From positions 5,400-48,257 of the forward strand of contig LYSV01000044.1 of the NCBI GenBank assembly GCA_001657315.1: a stretch of DNA of 42,858 bases. The letters run 5' to 3'. The notes under the pieces are model-generated. The model worked only from the letters and a program-made list of their open reading frames with translations, did no database searches and was not told where the DNA came from. The stretch's first letter is position 1. The number at the start of each line of letters is the position of its first letter. Source of the stretch: Flammeovirgaceae bacterium BBD 1991-12. Lineage in GTDB: Bacteria; Bacteroidota; Bacteroidia; Cytophagales; Cyclobacteriaceae. The translations under genes were made by a program, and so were the position numbers. Below are positions 17,278 to 25,629 of this stretch, one piece after another.

Positions 17278-18297
17278 ATGAGTGACTCCGTTATCAAAAG
17301 CATCCAACCTTTGGGCTTTCCGTGGACCACACAGGATCCCTTCCTTTTTTGTGTGTACCATGCTGACGACTACCCTGAAGGGAATGAAGAAATGGGCCCT
17401 GCTACCTCACTTGAGGGCAGGAACATCGGTCAGGACTTTACCTTAAAGGATGGCTGGAGGATGTATCACGGCCACAGGGTTCCAGGCTTTCCCCAGCATC
17501 CGCACCGGGGGTTTGAAACGGTCACCATTGTTCAGCAAGGCTGGGTAGACCATACGGATTCCATGGGTGCGGCAGGGCGGTTCGGTGAAGGCGACGTACA
17601 GTGGATGACTGCTGGCAAGGGAGTATTACACTCGGAAATGTTTCCCCTGCTTCACCAGGACAAGGGGAATCCACTGGTGCTCTTTCAGATATGGCTGAAC
17701 CTGCCCGCCAGACACAAATTTGTGGAACCTCATTTCAGAATGCTCTGGAACGACACTATTCCAGTACATGAACATACCGATGCTGAGGAGAGAAAGACCC
17801 TTGTCAAGGTGATCGCCGGAGAAATTGAAGGCACAACAGCACCGGCTCCAACGCCTGACTCATGGGCAGCAGACCCTGCCAATGAGGTGGCTATCTGGGT
17901 GATCAGTATGGAGCCCGAAGCGGAATGGCAGCTCCCAACTGCAGGTGCAGACATTCACCGGTCGCTTTATTTCTATGAAGGGGACAAAATATCCATTGAT
18001 CATGCTTCTCTGGAGATCCAACATGGTGCTACATTGAAGCCAGACAGGACTGCCACGATCAAAAACGGAGCAGATACAGCGCATCTGCTTTTGCTCCAGG
18101 GAAAACCCATCAACGAACCGGTAGCGCAGCACGGTCCGTTCGTTATGAACACCCAGCAGGAAATACAGGAGGCTTTTCTTGACTACCAAAGAACAGGATT
18201 CGGAGGGTGGCCCTGGCCCTCGGATGATCACGTCCATGACAGATCGAGTGGACGTTTTGCAAAACATGCCGATGGTAGTGAGGAACGCAGGGCGTAG
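17278..18297 (+). CDS. Pirin family protein (bicupin)
   Basis: Metal-binding bicupin related to pirin and YhhW-type quercetinase, 339 residues. The N-terminal cupin shows the pirin motifs [17 protein letters not shown], then [20 protein letters not shown] and [12 protein letters not shown], which supply the three His and one Glu metal ligands. The C-terminal half (from about 170) is the second cupin ([20 protein letters not shown]), normally without metal. The ending [20 protein letters not shown] is typical of long Bacteroidota pirins. Start at 17278 is the first ATG. Role probably dioxygenase or redox-related; the substrate cannot be inferred. Confidence 0.93.
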   Translation: MSDSVIKSIQPLGFPWTTQDPFLFCVYHADDYPEGNEEMGPATSLEGRNIGQDFTLKDGWRMYHGHRVPGFPQHPHRGFETVTIVQQGWVDHTDSMGAAGRFGEGDVQWMTAGKGVLHSEMFPLLHQDKGNPLVLFQIWLNLPARHKFVEPHFRMLWNDTIPVHEHTDAEERKTLVKVIAGEIEGTTAPAPTPDSWAADPANEVAIWVISMEPEAEWQLPTAGADIHRSLYFYEGDKISIDHASLEIQHGATLKPDRTATIKNGADTAHLLLLQGKPINEPVAQHGPFVMNTQQEIQEAFLDYQRTGFGGWPWPSDDHVHDRSSGRFAKHADGSEERRA

Positions 18298-18438
18298 GGG
18301 CATGGAGCATAGGGCATAGGGCGTGGTATGGAGTGTGATGCTAACAGGCAAGGGCTCGCATAGGCTTTTCGACTCTCTCAACACAAATGTTTGAATCCCA
18401 AAGCCTCAATAATCAAGCCTTATTCGTATTTTCAAGCG

Positions 18439-18903
18439 ATGAAAACGATCTATGTGGATACATCGGTATTTGGTGGAAAATTTGATTCAGAATTTGAGCT
18501 TTGGACCGAATTGTTTTTTAATAAAGCAATTGAATCTGAGATAAAGCTTCTATACTCTGATGTTGCTGAAGATGAGCTAAGAGATGCTCCCGAAAAAGTT
18601 AAAGAATTCGTCAAAAGCATTCCCGAAAAGAACCTGTTGAGAGTTGAACTTTCAGAAGAAGCCGTTCTCTTAGCTGAAAAATACCTGGAAGAAAAAGTAG
18701 TCGGGAAATCGAGTCGGGCAGATTGTTATCATATTGCGATTGCCACTATTTTGAAGGCTGATATTTTGGTAAGTTGGAACTTTAAGCACATTGTAAACAT
18801 TCAAAGAATACATGGTTATAATGCTATTAATTTGAAAAATGGCTATCAAACCATAGAAATACGAAACCCACGAGAAATATTTGATTATGAAAACGACGAG
18901 TGA
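18439..18903 (+). CDS. PIN domain protein, VapC-like toxin
   Basis: Putative ribonuclease toxin, 154 residues from the ATG at 18439. The longer frame from 18391 adds 16 residues that do not fit the family, while MKTIYVDTSVFGG is the classic start. The first catalytic Asp is D7. An acidic ADCYHIAIATILKADILVSW block near the C-terminus holds the other PIN acidic residue and the conserved SWNFKHI. The C-terminus overlaps a small co-directional ORF by 17 nt, which is the likely antitoxin. This gene and its partner are AT-richer than the neighbours, which hints at transfer. Confidence 0.87.
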   Translation: MKTIYVDTSVFGGKFDSEFELWTELFFNKAIESEIKLLYSDVAEDELRDAPEKVKEFVKSIPEKNLLRVELSEEAVLLAEKYLEEKVVGKSSRADCYHIAIATILKADILVSWNFKHIVNIQRIHGYNAINLKNGYQTIEIRNPREIFDYENDE

Positions 18904-19030
18904 AAAAGATTTTGACTGTGTTAAAACCGTTCGAAAGTCCCGTGAAAGAATCGCGCAGGATACCGAGGGGAAGTCTCCAAAAGAGATACTGGAGTATTTT
19001 AAGAAAAGAAAAAATAAAGTGAGTCGATAG
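18887..19030 (+). CDS. Small antitoxin-like protein, partner of the PIN toxin
   Basis: 47-residue ORF that begins inside the end of the PIN gene, in a different frame (ATG 18887, overlap 17 nt). The sequence runs MKTTSEKDFDCVKTVRKSRE, then a polar helix ending KEILEYFKKRKNKVSR. Small basic-acidic proteins with the FDxVKxxRxxR pattern commonly accompany PIN toxins in this phylum. The overlap, charge and length support translation coupled to the toxin. The order is toxin first, antitoxin second. A DNA-binding fold cannot be judged at this length. Confidence 0.72.
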   Translation: MKTTSEKDFDCVKTVRKSRERIAQDTEGKSPKEILEYFKKRKNKVSR

Positions 19031-19260
19031 CAGTTGATCTATCGATTACTTGCATCAGACTCCACCATTATACAAGGTTTTTTATGCAACAAGTTAAACA
19101 TTCAACTCTTCCGTGGTCACGAAACCCTCCAAAACATACTTGTTGTCCTAATAAAAAAAGTTAATTTAATACCTGCCACGAGAACAAAATAAAGCAGATA
19201 ACTCGGGCAAATCATTAACTTGTACCCTACCCTGATCCATCACTTTTTAAAACATTGGAA

Positions 19261-19680
19261 ATGGAACTCGTTAAAAATCCAAAGGTTGAAGAAATATTCA
19301 ATAGCTGCCCAACCGTCATTCAGCAAAAATTAAAATACCTGCGTCAGCTTATTATTGATACTGCTTCAGAAACGGAAGGTTTAGAGACACTGGAGGAAAC
19401 ACTGAAATGGGGAGAGCCCAGCTTTGTTACAAAGCACGGAAGCACAGTAAGAATAAACTGGAAAAAGCCATCGCCGGATCAATATGCAATGTATTTCACC
19501 TGCACCTCGGGCCTTGTGGATACCTTCAGGATGGTCTATGGGGACAGATTCGTCTACGAAGGCAACCGGGCCATCGTGTTTGATGTTACAGACGAAATCC
19601 CCGTGCAGGAATTAAAGCACTGTGTTTCACTGGCATTGACATATCACAAGGTCAAGCACCTCCCTATGCTGGGAGTGTAG
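19261..19680 (+). CDS. DUF1801 domain protein
   Basis: 139-residue protein from the ATG at 19261; the TTG two codons upstream is a weaker alternative. The family motifs are visible: LRQLIIDTASETEGLETLEE, LKWGEPSFVTKHGSTVRINW and a closing segment rich in aliphatic residues (LKHCVSLALTYHKVKHLPML). DUF1801 proteins have an alpha/beta fold related to the YdhG group, and their biochemical role is not settled. It stands alone on the plus strand with about 230 nt of AT-rich sequence upstream in which I see no gene, and a hairpin downstream. Confidence 0.9.
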   Translation: MELVKNPKVEEIFNSCPTVIQQKLKYLRQLIIDTASETEGLETLEETLKWGEPSFVTKHGSTVRINWKKPSPDQYAMYFTCTSGLVDTFRMVYGDRFVYEGNRAIVFDVTDEIPVQELKHCVSLALTYHKVKHLPMLGV

Positions 19681-19760
19681 AATCTCCGATCGAGGAAAAG
19701 AAAGGTACATAGGCAATTGGGAAATTGCATATGATCCGCCTCAGACATAAAAAATATATC

Positions 19761-19803
19761 GCCTCTCTGTAGTGTAAACGACAAAATTTTACACCAGAGA
19801 GGC
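19761..19803. terminator. Stable hairpin between DUF1801 and kinase genes
   Basis: GCCTCTCTG plus GTGTAAA pairs with TTTACAC plus CAGAGAGGC: 16 bp with a 2-nt bulge and a loop of about 9 nt. No T-tract follows on the plus strand. It ends 24 nt before the kinase start, so it is either a factor-dependent terminator for the upstream gene or a leader element of the kinase gene. Confidence 0.5.
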
Positions 19804-19815
19804 ACGGGATTACTG

Positions 19816-19823
19816 TATCTTCG
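19816..19823 (+). promoter_or_regulatory. -7-like box before the kinase gene
   Basis: TATCTTCG is a one-mismatch fit to the Bacteroidota -7 consensus TAnnTTTG and ends 4 nt before the ATG. If used, the transcript would be leaderless or nearly so. No clear -33 box is visible because that position lies in the hairpin. Confidence 0.35.
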
Positions 19824-19827
19824 GGGT

Positions 19828-20892
19828 ATGGCCAGGCGAATAGAAAAGCATCTCAAACAGGACCCGGGCAGGTTCTTTCTTGATCTCGATCAACCAAGAG
19901 CCCTGAGGGAATACCTTATTCACAAAGGTCTTCTTGACGGGGAAGAACAGGTGACTCTCCTGGAAAAACCGGGTGAGGGGAATATGAATTGTGTGGCACG
20001 GGCCGGTACCGGCAAAAGGTCATTCATTATCAAGCAATCCCGTCCGTGGGTGGAAAAATACCCTCAGATCGATGCTCCCGAAAACCGGGCTTCGATTGAA
20101 GGTCAGTTTTATGAGCTGGTCAGCAGTGACAGTACGATCCGTAAAGCCCTTCCGGACCTGATCTTTAAAGATCCACATTCCAACATTCTGGTTTTGGAAG
20201 ACGTAGGAGAGTCAGCAGATTACTCATTTTTGTACAACACTGCAGCCACCTTACAAAAGGAAGAGATCACCATGCTCATCGGGTTTCTCACCCGCCTTCA
20301 CCTTACCTTCACCCGTGAGAGCACGGACGGGTATATTACCAACAAGGAAATGAGACAGTTAAATCATGAGCATATCTTCATCTTTCCCCTGATGCCGGAT
20401 AATGGTTTAAACCTCGACGCTATTAATGAAGGACTTGACGAAGTGGCAAAAACCTATCATGGGGACAGTGCATTGAGAGAAAAGGCTGAGAAACTCGGAA
20501 AGTTATACCTCCGTGACGGGGATCATCTGCTCCATGGCGATTTTTACCCCGGCAGTTGGCTAAAAACCAGTTCAGGGATAAGGATCATTGATCCGGAATT
20601 TTGCTTTTTTGGTCCGGGGGAGTTTGACCTTGCCATATTCACTGCTCACCTGATCATGGCCGGTGAAGATCAGGGAAATGTAAGGATCGCTCTTGAGCAA
20701 TACAGGTGCGAGTCAACCCTTGATCCTGAAATATTCTTCAACTTTGTTGGCATTGAGATCATCCGGAGGATCATAGGTGTAGCCCAACTCCCGCTTTCGC
20801 TGGACCTGGTGCAGAAAGCACAATTGTTAAAGGAAAGCCGGTTTTTGCTTCTTGATCCGGACAGATCGGTATTTTTAAAGCTTTTGAAGTAA
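19828..20892 (+). CDS. APH/choline-kinase-like phosphotransferase, resembling methylthioribose kinase
   Basis: Small-molecule kinase of the aminoglycoside/choline kinase fold, 354 residues. The catalytic loop LLHGDFYPGSWLKT carries H236-G-D238. The metal-binding segment IIDPEFCFFGPGEFDLA has D255. The ATP-binding lobe includes KRSFIIKQSRPWVEKYPQ with the lobe Lys. The IDPEFxFxGPxxFDL motif and KQSRPWVEKYP are close to those of 5-methylthioribose kinases, so a sugar kinase is the best reading. No methionine-salvage neighbour is present, so the substrate is open. It converges on the GH16 gene with 34 nt between stops. Confidence 0.82.
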   Translation: MARRIEKHLKQDPGRFFLDLDQPRALREYLIHKGLLDGEEQVTLLEKPGEGNMNCVARAGTGKRSFIIKQSRPWVEKYPQIDAPENRASIEGQFYELVSSDSTIRKALPDLIFKDPHSNILVLEDVGESADYSFLYNTAATLQKEEITMLIGFLTRLHLTFTRESTDGYITNKEMRQLNHEHIFIFPLMPDNGLNLDAINEGLDEVAKTYHGDSALREKAEKLGKLYLRDGDHLLHGDFYPGSWLKTSSGIRIIDPEFCFFGPGEFDLAIFTAHLIMAGEDQGNVRIALEQYRCESTLDPEIFFNFVGIEIIRRIIGVAQLPLSLDLVQKAQLLKESRFLLLDPDRSVFLKLLK

Positions 20893-20895
20893 TGC

Positions 20896-20926
20896 GATCT
20901 CTCTGTTGCTTTTCGGTTCAGAGATC
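20896..20926. terminator. Possible hairpin between convergent kinase and GH16 genes
   Basis: GATCTCTCTG (20896 onward) pairs with CAGAGATC (20919-20926) with a 2-nt bulge and a loop of about 13 nt, in the 34-nt gap between two convergent stops. The stem is short and the T-tract is weak. Confidence 0.3.
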
Positions 20927-21739
20927 TTACTGGTATACACGAACATAATCCACCACCAGCCGCTGCGGCCAGATATCCTCTGCAACGCCATATTTTCCTC
21001 CCCAGTTACCACCAACCGCTATATTCATAATAAGATAGAAAGGCTTGTCAAAGGGCCATTTGGCCTTGTCATCTCCGTCCTTCACAATAGTTTGGTACTT
21101 TACATTATCCACGAACCATTCCATTTTCTCCGGCGACCAATCGATCCGGTAGGTATGAAAGGCTTCGTGGGCATCGTCTATTCTGATACTGTCTACCTTT
21201 TGGGTGCCTTTCATTCCATTGTAGGCCAGAGTATGAATGGCGCCGTATACCGTACCCTGGTTATACCCTACATGTTCCACAATATCGATCTCACCTTCCA
21301 AAGGCCATGAGTAGTCTTCCGGTTTCATGGCAGGCAGCATCCAGATAGCGGGCCAGGTACCCAACCCGTATGGCATCTTTGCCCTTATCTCTATTCTTCC
21401 GTATTTCCAGTCCCCCTTACCTCTGGTCACCAGTCTGGCGGAAGTATACTCACGACCGTTACATGATTCCTTATGGGTTTCAATGATCAATGCGCCGTCT
21501 TCCACGCGCGCATTCCCTGAACGTCCGACCGTATAATACTGCAGCTCATTGTTGCCCCAGCCACACAGGTCAGGACACCCGTCACCCTTGTCATAGCTCC
21601 ACTTTTGTTCATCCGGCAGGCCGGAGTAGTTAAATTCATCTGCCCATACCAGTTGGTTGTAGGCAGATTGAGCATTACAGATAACAGACAACAGAGAAAA
21701 TGTGAGTATAAGTATCCGTCTTTTCACAGCAATCATCAC
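20927..21739 (-). CDS. GH16 endo-beta-glucanase (laminarinase-like), secreted
   Basis: Endo-acting glycoside hydrolase, 270 residues, with a signal peptide (MMIAVKRRILILTFSLLSVI, cleaved near CNAQS). The GH16 catalytic motif is E150-I-D152-I-V-E155 (nucleophile, helper Asp, acid/base) in GEIDIVEHVG. Laminarinase-like blocks are present: WADEFNYSG, GDGCPDLCGWGNNELQYYT and GTWPAIWMLP. The GCPxLCGWGNxExQYYT block also occurs in the larger GH16 next to it, so both probably cut beta-1,3-glucan. It lies 80 nt after the PKD-GH16 gene with a terminator in between, so it may have its own promoter or depend on readthrough. A single catalytic domain with no lipobox predicts a soluble secreted or periplasmic enzyme. 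Confidence 0.93.
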   Translation of the reverse strand: MMIAVKRRILILTFSLLSVICNAQSAYNQLVWADEFNYSGLPDEQKWSYDKGDGCPDLCGWGNNELQYYTVGRSGNARVEDGALIIETHKESCNGREYTSARLVTRGKGDWKYGRIEIRAKMPYGLGTWPAIWMLPAMKPEDYSWPLEGEIDIVEHVGYNQGTVYGAIHTLAYNGMKGTQKVDSIRIDDAHEAFHTYRIDWSPEKMEWFVDNVKYQTIVKDGDDKAKWPFDKPFYLIMNIAVGGNWGGKYGVAEDIWPQRLVVDYVRVYQ

Positions 21740-21761
21740 AGCTATATTTCGGTTAATGGTT

Positions 21762-21798
21762 AAAAAAATCCAAAACCCGGCTCCCTGCCGGATTTTGG
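21762..21798 (-). terminator. Rho-independent terminator after the PKD-GH16 gene
   Basis: On the minus strand CCAAAATCCGG pairs with CCGGGTTTTGG (one mismatch, 7-nt loop), followed by A then seven T. It is 22 nt after the stop of the PKD-GH16 gene. It separates the susC-to-GH16 transcript from the last GH16 gene. Confidence 0.8.
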
Positions 21799-21819
21799 AG
21801 TTAAGTACGAAAGGAAATA

Positions 21820-23502
21820 CTATTGATACACCCTTATGTAGTCTATTTCAAAAACTTCTTCGGTCAGCCCCGGATCAATATTGCCACCAAATGTACCTCC
21901 TATGGCCATATTGACAAGTAGAAAGAAATCCTTGTTAAAGGGATAGGTATCGGCATTGCGTTCCGCAGGACTGTACGTATAGAATTTCTGATCATCCACG
22001 AAAAATGAGATACTGGTCTCTGTCCAGTCAATGGAATAAACATGGAATTCTGTGGTAGCGTCAGGTAAAGGGGTATCACCGCCGTTGGCATTGCCACCAA
22101 ACCCTGAAGGGGTATGTACCGTTCCGAAAACAGTATTGGCTTGGTTGCCCACGTGTTCGAGTATATCAATTTCTCCTGCGGCAGGCCACGGATTTGTGTC
22201 AATATCCGCTCCCAGCATCCACGCGGCAGGCCATGTACCGCCTGTTTCAGGTACTCTGGCCCGAACATCGACGCGACCATAGGTGAATTCAAACTTGTCC
22301 TGCGTATTCAGCCTTGCTGACGTATACTGTCTCCCTCCAAAAGATTCTGCCAGGGCGGTGATCTTCAGCATACCGCTTTCAATGACCACGTTTTCAGGAC
22401 GGTCCGTATAGTATTGAGCTTCGCCATTCCCCCAACCACAGAGGCTGGGACATCCGTCACCAGTCTGGAAGTTCCAGATCGAAGGATCCGGTGCGCCATC
22501 CACATCGAACTCTTCTGCAAACACAAGTGTATTGAAGTCAGCCCGCCCATCTCCCGGGCCTCCCGTACTACCTTCGGGAACGAATGCAAAGTACCATGCC
22601 AGTGTTTCTCCTTCACTGTTCTCCTGGATCCCTCTTACCCGTAATATATCATCGGAAAGCTCCGTGATCTGCCATTCTCCGGCATTTATAAAATAGGACA
22701 AGGGCGATAACGGATCCAGCGTCAACGTCAACCCCTCCTCCTGATCTCCACTGACATTGAATGGAATCCGCAATTTCAGCAGAGTATCTGATTCCCGGCA
22801 CTCGTCATTGTTTCTCTCAGGCGTTGCTTCCGGAAAAAGCGCTTTAACACTCCCCCAGTTCAGAAACGAGTCGCCCATAGTTTCCAGCTGGTAAAATGGC
22901 GATCCGTCTTCCACACCGAAGATGAGTACATCATCATATACACAATCAGGATCACCCAGCCCATTGGCTGGCGCCGTAAAGAATCCAGGGAAATCCGTAT
23001 CCGGGCTGCCTACACCAAAATGACCGCTTATCCCGCCCACTTCCTTGTTCCAGACCCACCTTTTCGTGCTGTTGGTTTCTCCTCCTGTCAGTTGTTGCAG
23101 GATGGCCGGATCGATCACGGACACAATGTTCAGTGTTATTTCTCTGGTGATTGAGGAAGAAACCCCACCCGGACCAAAAGCCACCAACCTTACAAAGTAA
23201 CTGCCGGAAGAGCGGTAGGGATGTTCGGCAGTGGAACCTGGCTGCACTACGGTAGGACGCTCATCTTCCGAGTCACCGAAAAACAGATGGTAGTTCAATA
23301 CACCCTGTGCACCCGGTGTAAAGGTCACCAGACCGGTGGTGTCTCCGCTGCTGTTCGTCTCAAAGACCATGTCCAACGTAACATCGGTCGGAATTTCTAT
23401 ACCGGTAAGTTCCGGCAGGTCATCACTCTCGCAGCCCCAGAAAAATACGGATACTGCAAAAAAGGTGAATGTATAGCCTATGTATTTCATCATCCTTGTC
23501 AT
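21820..23502 (-). CDS. PKD-GH16 surface lipoprotein (laminarinase-like)
   Basis: Surface-anchored endo-glucanase, 560 residues from the ATG at 23502, whose A is the last base of the preceding stop (TGATG), so coupled translation decides the start. The signal peptide ends in the lipobox FFWGC with Cys at residue 24. Residues ~38-127 form a PKD-type beta-sandwich (LNYHLFFGDSEDERPTVVQP). Residues ~130-315 form a second beta-rich domain of unknown family (STKRWVWNKEVGGISGHFGV) that I associate with Bacteroidota PUL lipoproteins. The GH16 domain follows (~325-560) with E444-I-D446-I-L-E449 and GDGCPSLCGWGNGEAQYYT. Placement after SusC, SusD and a binding lipoprotein suggests the enzyme makes the first cuts at the cell surface. 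Confidence 0.92.
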   Translation of the reverse strand: MTRMMKYIGYTFTFFAVSVFFWGCESDDLPELTGIEIPTDVTLDMVFETNSSGDTTGLVTFTPGAQGVLNYHLFFGDSEDERPTVVQPGSTAEHPYRSSGSYFVRLVAFGPGGVSSSITREITLNIVSVIDPAILQQLTGGETNSTKRWVWNKEVGGISGHFGVGSPDTDFPGFFTAPANGLGDPDCVYDDVLIFGVEDGSPFYQLETMGDSFLNWGSVKALFPEATPERNNDECRESDTLLKLRIPFNVSGDQEEGLTLTLDPLSPLSYFINAGEWQITELSDDILRVRGIQENSEGETLAWYFAFVPEGSTGGPGDGRADFNTLVFAEEFDVDGAPDPSIWNFQTGDGCPSLCGWGNGEAQYYTDRPENVVIESGMLKITALAESFGGRQYTSARLNTQDKFEFTYGRVDVRARVPETGGTWPAAWMLGADIDTNPWPAAGEIDILEHVGNQANTVFGTVHTPSGFGGNANGGDTPLPDATTEFHVYSIDWTETSISFFVDDQKFYTYSPAERNADTYPFNKDFFLLVNMAIGGTFGGNIDPGLTEEVFEIDYIRVYQ

Positions 23503-25622
23503 CAATTTGAGTAAAAATAAATGTTATCCACAAACACGGTACTGGTTCCCGATGGGTCACTGGAAAAGATCAGTTGCTGAATGCTGGCTCTCGTAACCAG
23601 GCCGGTAAAATCGCTCAACGGGATATCCAGACTCACCCATTCCCCCTGAGCAGGAGCGGTTATGGCAATTTCATGCTCTACATCATCACCGCCGCCAAAG
23701 ATGCCATCTGCCCCAAAATCTACCAGCTTGACCCGGAGCTCCGTGCTGTTGGGTGTCCAGAAATCGAGGCTAAAATGGGTCATGGCAGAAGCGTCAATGG
23801 GCGCTGAGGTAGTTTCTATCCCCACAAAGTTGAGGTTGGAATATTTTTTCACTGCGCCACCTGCCACGGTCACATCTTCAAAATCGGATTCGGACCAGAC
23901 CGTACGCCAGGTATCCACGGTCACATCGGTATATGCTTCACTGAACATGGAAATAACGGACGCCGGCGCCTGTGAAGGTACAGGGGCCTGAGTAAGAGGC
24001 TGATCGGAATAGAAATAGATATTGTCGATGAACAGCGTACTGGCCCCGGCAGGATCACTGGAAAAGATCAGCTGCTGGATACTGGCCCTCGTGACCAGAC
24101 CGGTGAAATCACTCAGCGGAATGTCAAGACTCACCCATGTGGCCGGGTTGTTGTTTTCCACTGATATTTCATGCTCTACATCATCGCCTCCGCCAAATAC
24201 GGCATCCGCTCCAAAATCCACCAGTTTAATTCTGAAGGTGGTGCTGCTGGCCGACCAGATGTCCACGCTGAAATGGGTCATATCCGATGCATCAATAGGA
24301 GATGATATAGTTTCTATCCCTGCAAAATTCAGGTTATCATATTTCTTCACATCATCACCGGCCACCACCACATCTTCGAAATCGGAAACAGACCAGACCG
24401 TGAGCCAGGTATCCACGGTTACGTCAGTGTACGCATTGCTGAACATGGAGACCACCACATCAGGATTCTGAGTAGGTACGGGAGCCGTGGTTTGTGGCCC
24501 TTCGGCATAGAAATAGATGTTGTCTATAAATACAACACCCGATCCGGACGGATCACCGGAAAAGATCAACTGCTGTATGCTGGACCGCGTGGTGAGTCCT
24601 GTAAAATCACTTAGAGGAATATCCAGGCTCACCCAGCTTGTCTGCACCGGATCTGTGATACTTATTTCATGCTCTACATCATCGCCTCCACCAAAGACAC
24701 CATCTGCTCCAAAATCCACCAGCTTAATTCTGAATTCTGTAATGTTGGCCGTCCAGACGTCCAGGCTGAAGTGTGTCATGGCTGAAGCATCAATGGGTGT
24801 GCTGGTGGTTTCTATACCTACGAAGTTGAGATTGCTGTATTTTTTTACTGCACTACCGGCCAGCACCACGTCTTCAAAATCAGCGTCAGACCATACGGTA
24901 CGCCATGTGTCCACAGCAACATCCGTGTAGGCATCACTGAACATGGAAATGACCGATGCGTCAGCCTGAGTGGGTGTGGGGGCTGCCGTTTCGGGTTCGG
25001 TAAGTAGTTCCACCTGAATGGTGTCCTTTCTTTCCAGTGTGTTCACCGAGGCGCTTCTGGCCACTGTTCGGATCACGTACTGACCATCTTCCGCGTATGT
25101 ATGATCCGCTGAGCTGCCGGGCATGACCACCGTGGGCTCTTCATTGTCAACGTCACCAAAGAATATCTCGAAAACGGCCGCATTATCTGCTTCAGGGGTA
25201 ACGGTCACATCCCGGTTATCAATGGCAATGTTGGTCACAAGATTAGCAGGTGGCGTAAAGGACACCACGATCTCCTGGGTCATTTCCTGTGTGCTACCTC
25301 CCGCGCTCTGGCCGATCACCTTCATGGTAAATGTGCCTTCCGGATAGGTATGGGTAACATCCCTCCCAGGCAAAATAACAGTAGGCTCTTCATCTTCCAC
25401 ATCGCCAAAAAAGAAACTGAACAGTTGAAATCCGGCCCCAGTAGCCACCACCGTAACATCTCCGCTATCATCATCGGATACCCTGAAGTTCAGCTGGATA
25501 TCGCCCGCCTCCGTGGGCAGATTCACTGCTGTAAAGTCATCGTCGGTCGTGCAACTCCAGCAAAAGATCAGGAATGGCACGGTGAGAAGACTAAGTAGTT
25601 TATATGCTTGCATTTTCTTCAT
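23502..25622 (-). CDS. PUL surface glycan-binding lipoprotein with PKD domains and three repeated modules
   Basis: Putative substrate-capturing lipoprotein (the SusE/F position), 706 residues. The signal peptide has a lipobox (FLIFCWSC-TTDD). Two PKD-like beta domains occupy ~43-210 (FFFGDVEDEEPTVILPG and IFFGDVDNEEPTVVMPG) and are related to the PKD domain of the next gene. Residues 214-379, 380-545 and 546-706 are three near-identical modules, each starting AP-x-P-x-Q and ending FIDNIYFY, with the core DFGAD-x-FGGGDDVEHEI. The module end WVSLDIPLSDFTGL resembles carbohydrate-binding beta-sandwiches. No catalytic motif is seen. It starts 7 nt after susD ends and overlaps the GH16 start by one base, so it is in the operon. 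The ligand is inferred to be beta-glucan. Confidence 0.88.
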   Translation of the reverse strand: MKKMQAYKLLSLLTVPFLIFCWSCTTDDDFTAVNLPTEAGDIQLNFRVSDDDSGDVTVVATGAGFQLFSFFFGDVEDEEPTVILPGRDVTHTYPEGTFTMKVIGQSAGGSTQEMTQEIVVSFTPPANLVTNIAIDNRDVTVTPEADNAAVFEIFFGDVDNEEPTVVMPGSSADHTYAEDGQYVIRTVARSASVNTLERKDTIQVELLTEPETAAPTPTQADASVISMFSDAYTDVAVDTWRTVWSDADFEDVVLAGSAVKKYSNLNFVGIETTSTPIDASAMTHFSLDVWTANITEFRIKLVDFGADGVFGGGDDVEHEISITDPVQTSWVSLDIPLSDFTGLTTRSSIQQLIFSGDPSGSGVVFIDNIYFYAEGPQTTAPVPTQNPDVVVSMFSNAYTDVTVDTWLTVWSVSDFEDVVVAGDDVKKYDNLNFAGIETISSPIDASDMTHFSVDIWSASSTTFRIKLVDFGADAVFGGGDDVEHEISVENNNPATWVSLDIPLSDFTGLVTRASIQQLIFSSDPAGASTLFIDNIYFYSDQPLTQAPVPSQAPASVISMFSEAYTDVTVDTWRTVWSESDFEDVTVAGGAVKKYSNLNFVGIETTSAPIDASAMTHFSLDFWTPNSTELRVKLVDFGADGIFGGGDDVEHEIAITAPAQGEWVSLDIPLSDFTGLVTRASIQQLIFSSDPSGTSTVFVDNIYFYSN
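23505..23987 (-). repeat. Binding-lipoprotein module 3 (161 residues)
   Basis: Third copy, residues 546-706, which ends the protein right after the strand IYFYSN, without the linker found in copies 1 and 2. Confidence 0.9.
23988..24485 (-). repeat. Binding-lipoprotein module 2 (166 residues)
   Basis: Second copy, residues 380-545, in direct tandem. It has the most divergent core of the three (AGDDVKKYDNLNFAGIETIS; ENNNPATW). Confidence 0.9.
24486..24983 (-). repeat. Binding-lipoprotein module 1 (166 residues)
   Basis: First copy of a 498-bp coding repeat (residues 214-379). It starts APTPTQ and ends IYFYAEGPQTT. It follows directly on the PKD part. Confidence 0.9.
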
Positions 25623-25629
25623 CTTTTAA

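Noticed and set aside
18298-18390. GGCATAGGGCATAGGGC minirepeat as a regulatory element
   Set aside because: Two or three short imperfect units after the pirin stop; no structure or conservation that I can show.
18391-18438. Upstream ATG adding 16 residues to the PIN protein
   Set aside because: The added residues do not match PIN N-termini; MKTIYVDTSVFGG is the normal start.
23662-24930. Three plus-strand open frames with similar Ser/Pro-rich translations
   Set aside because: They are the antisense of the three repeated modules, so their similarity merely reflects the coding repeat on the minus strand.
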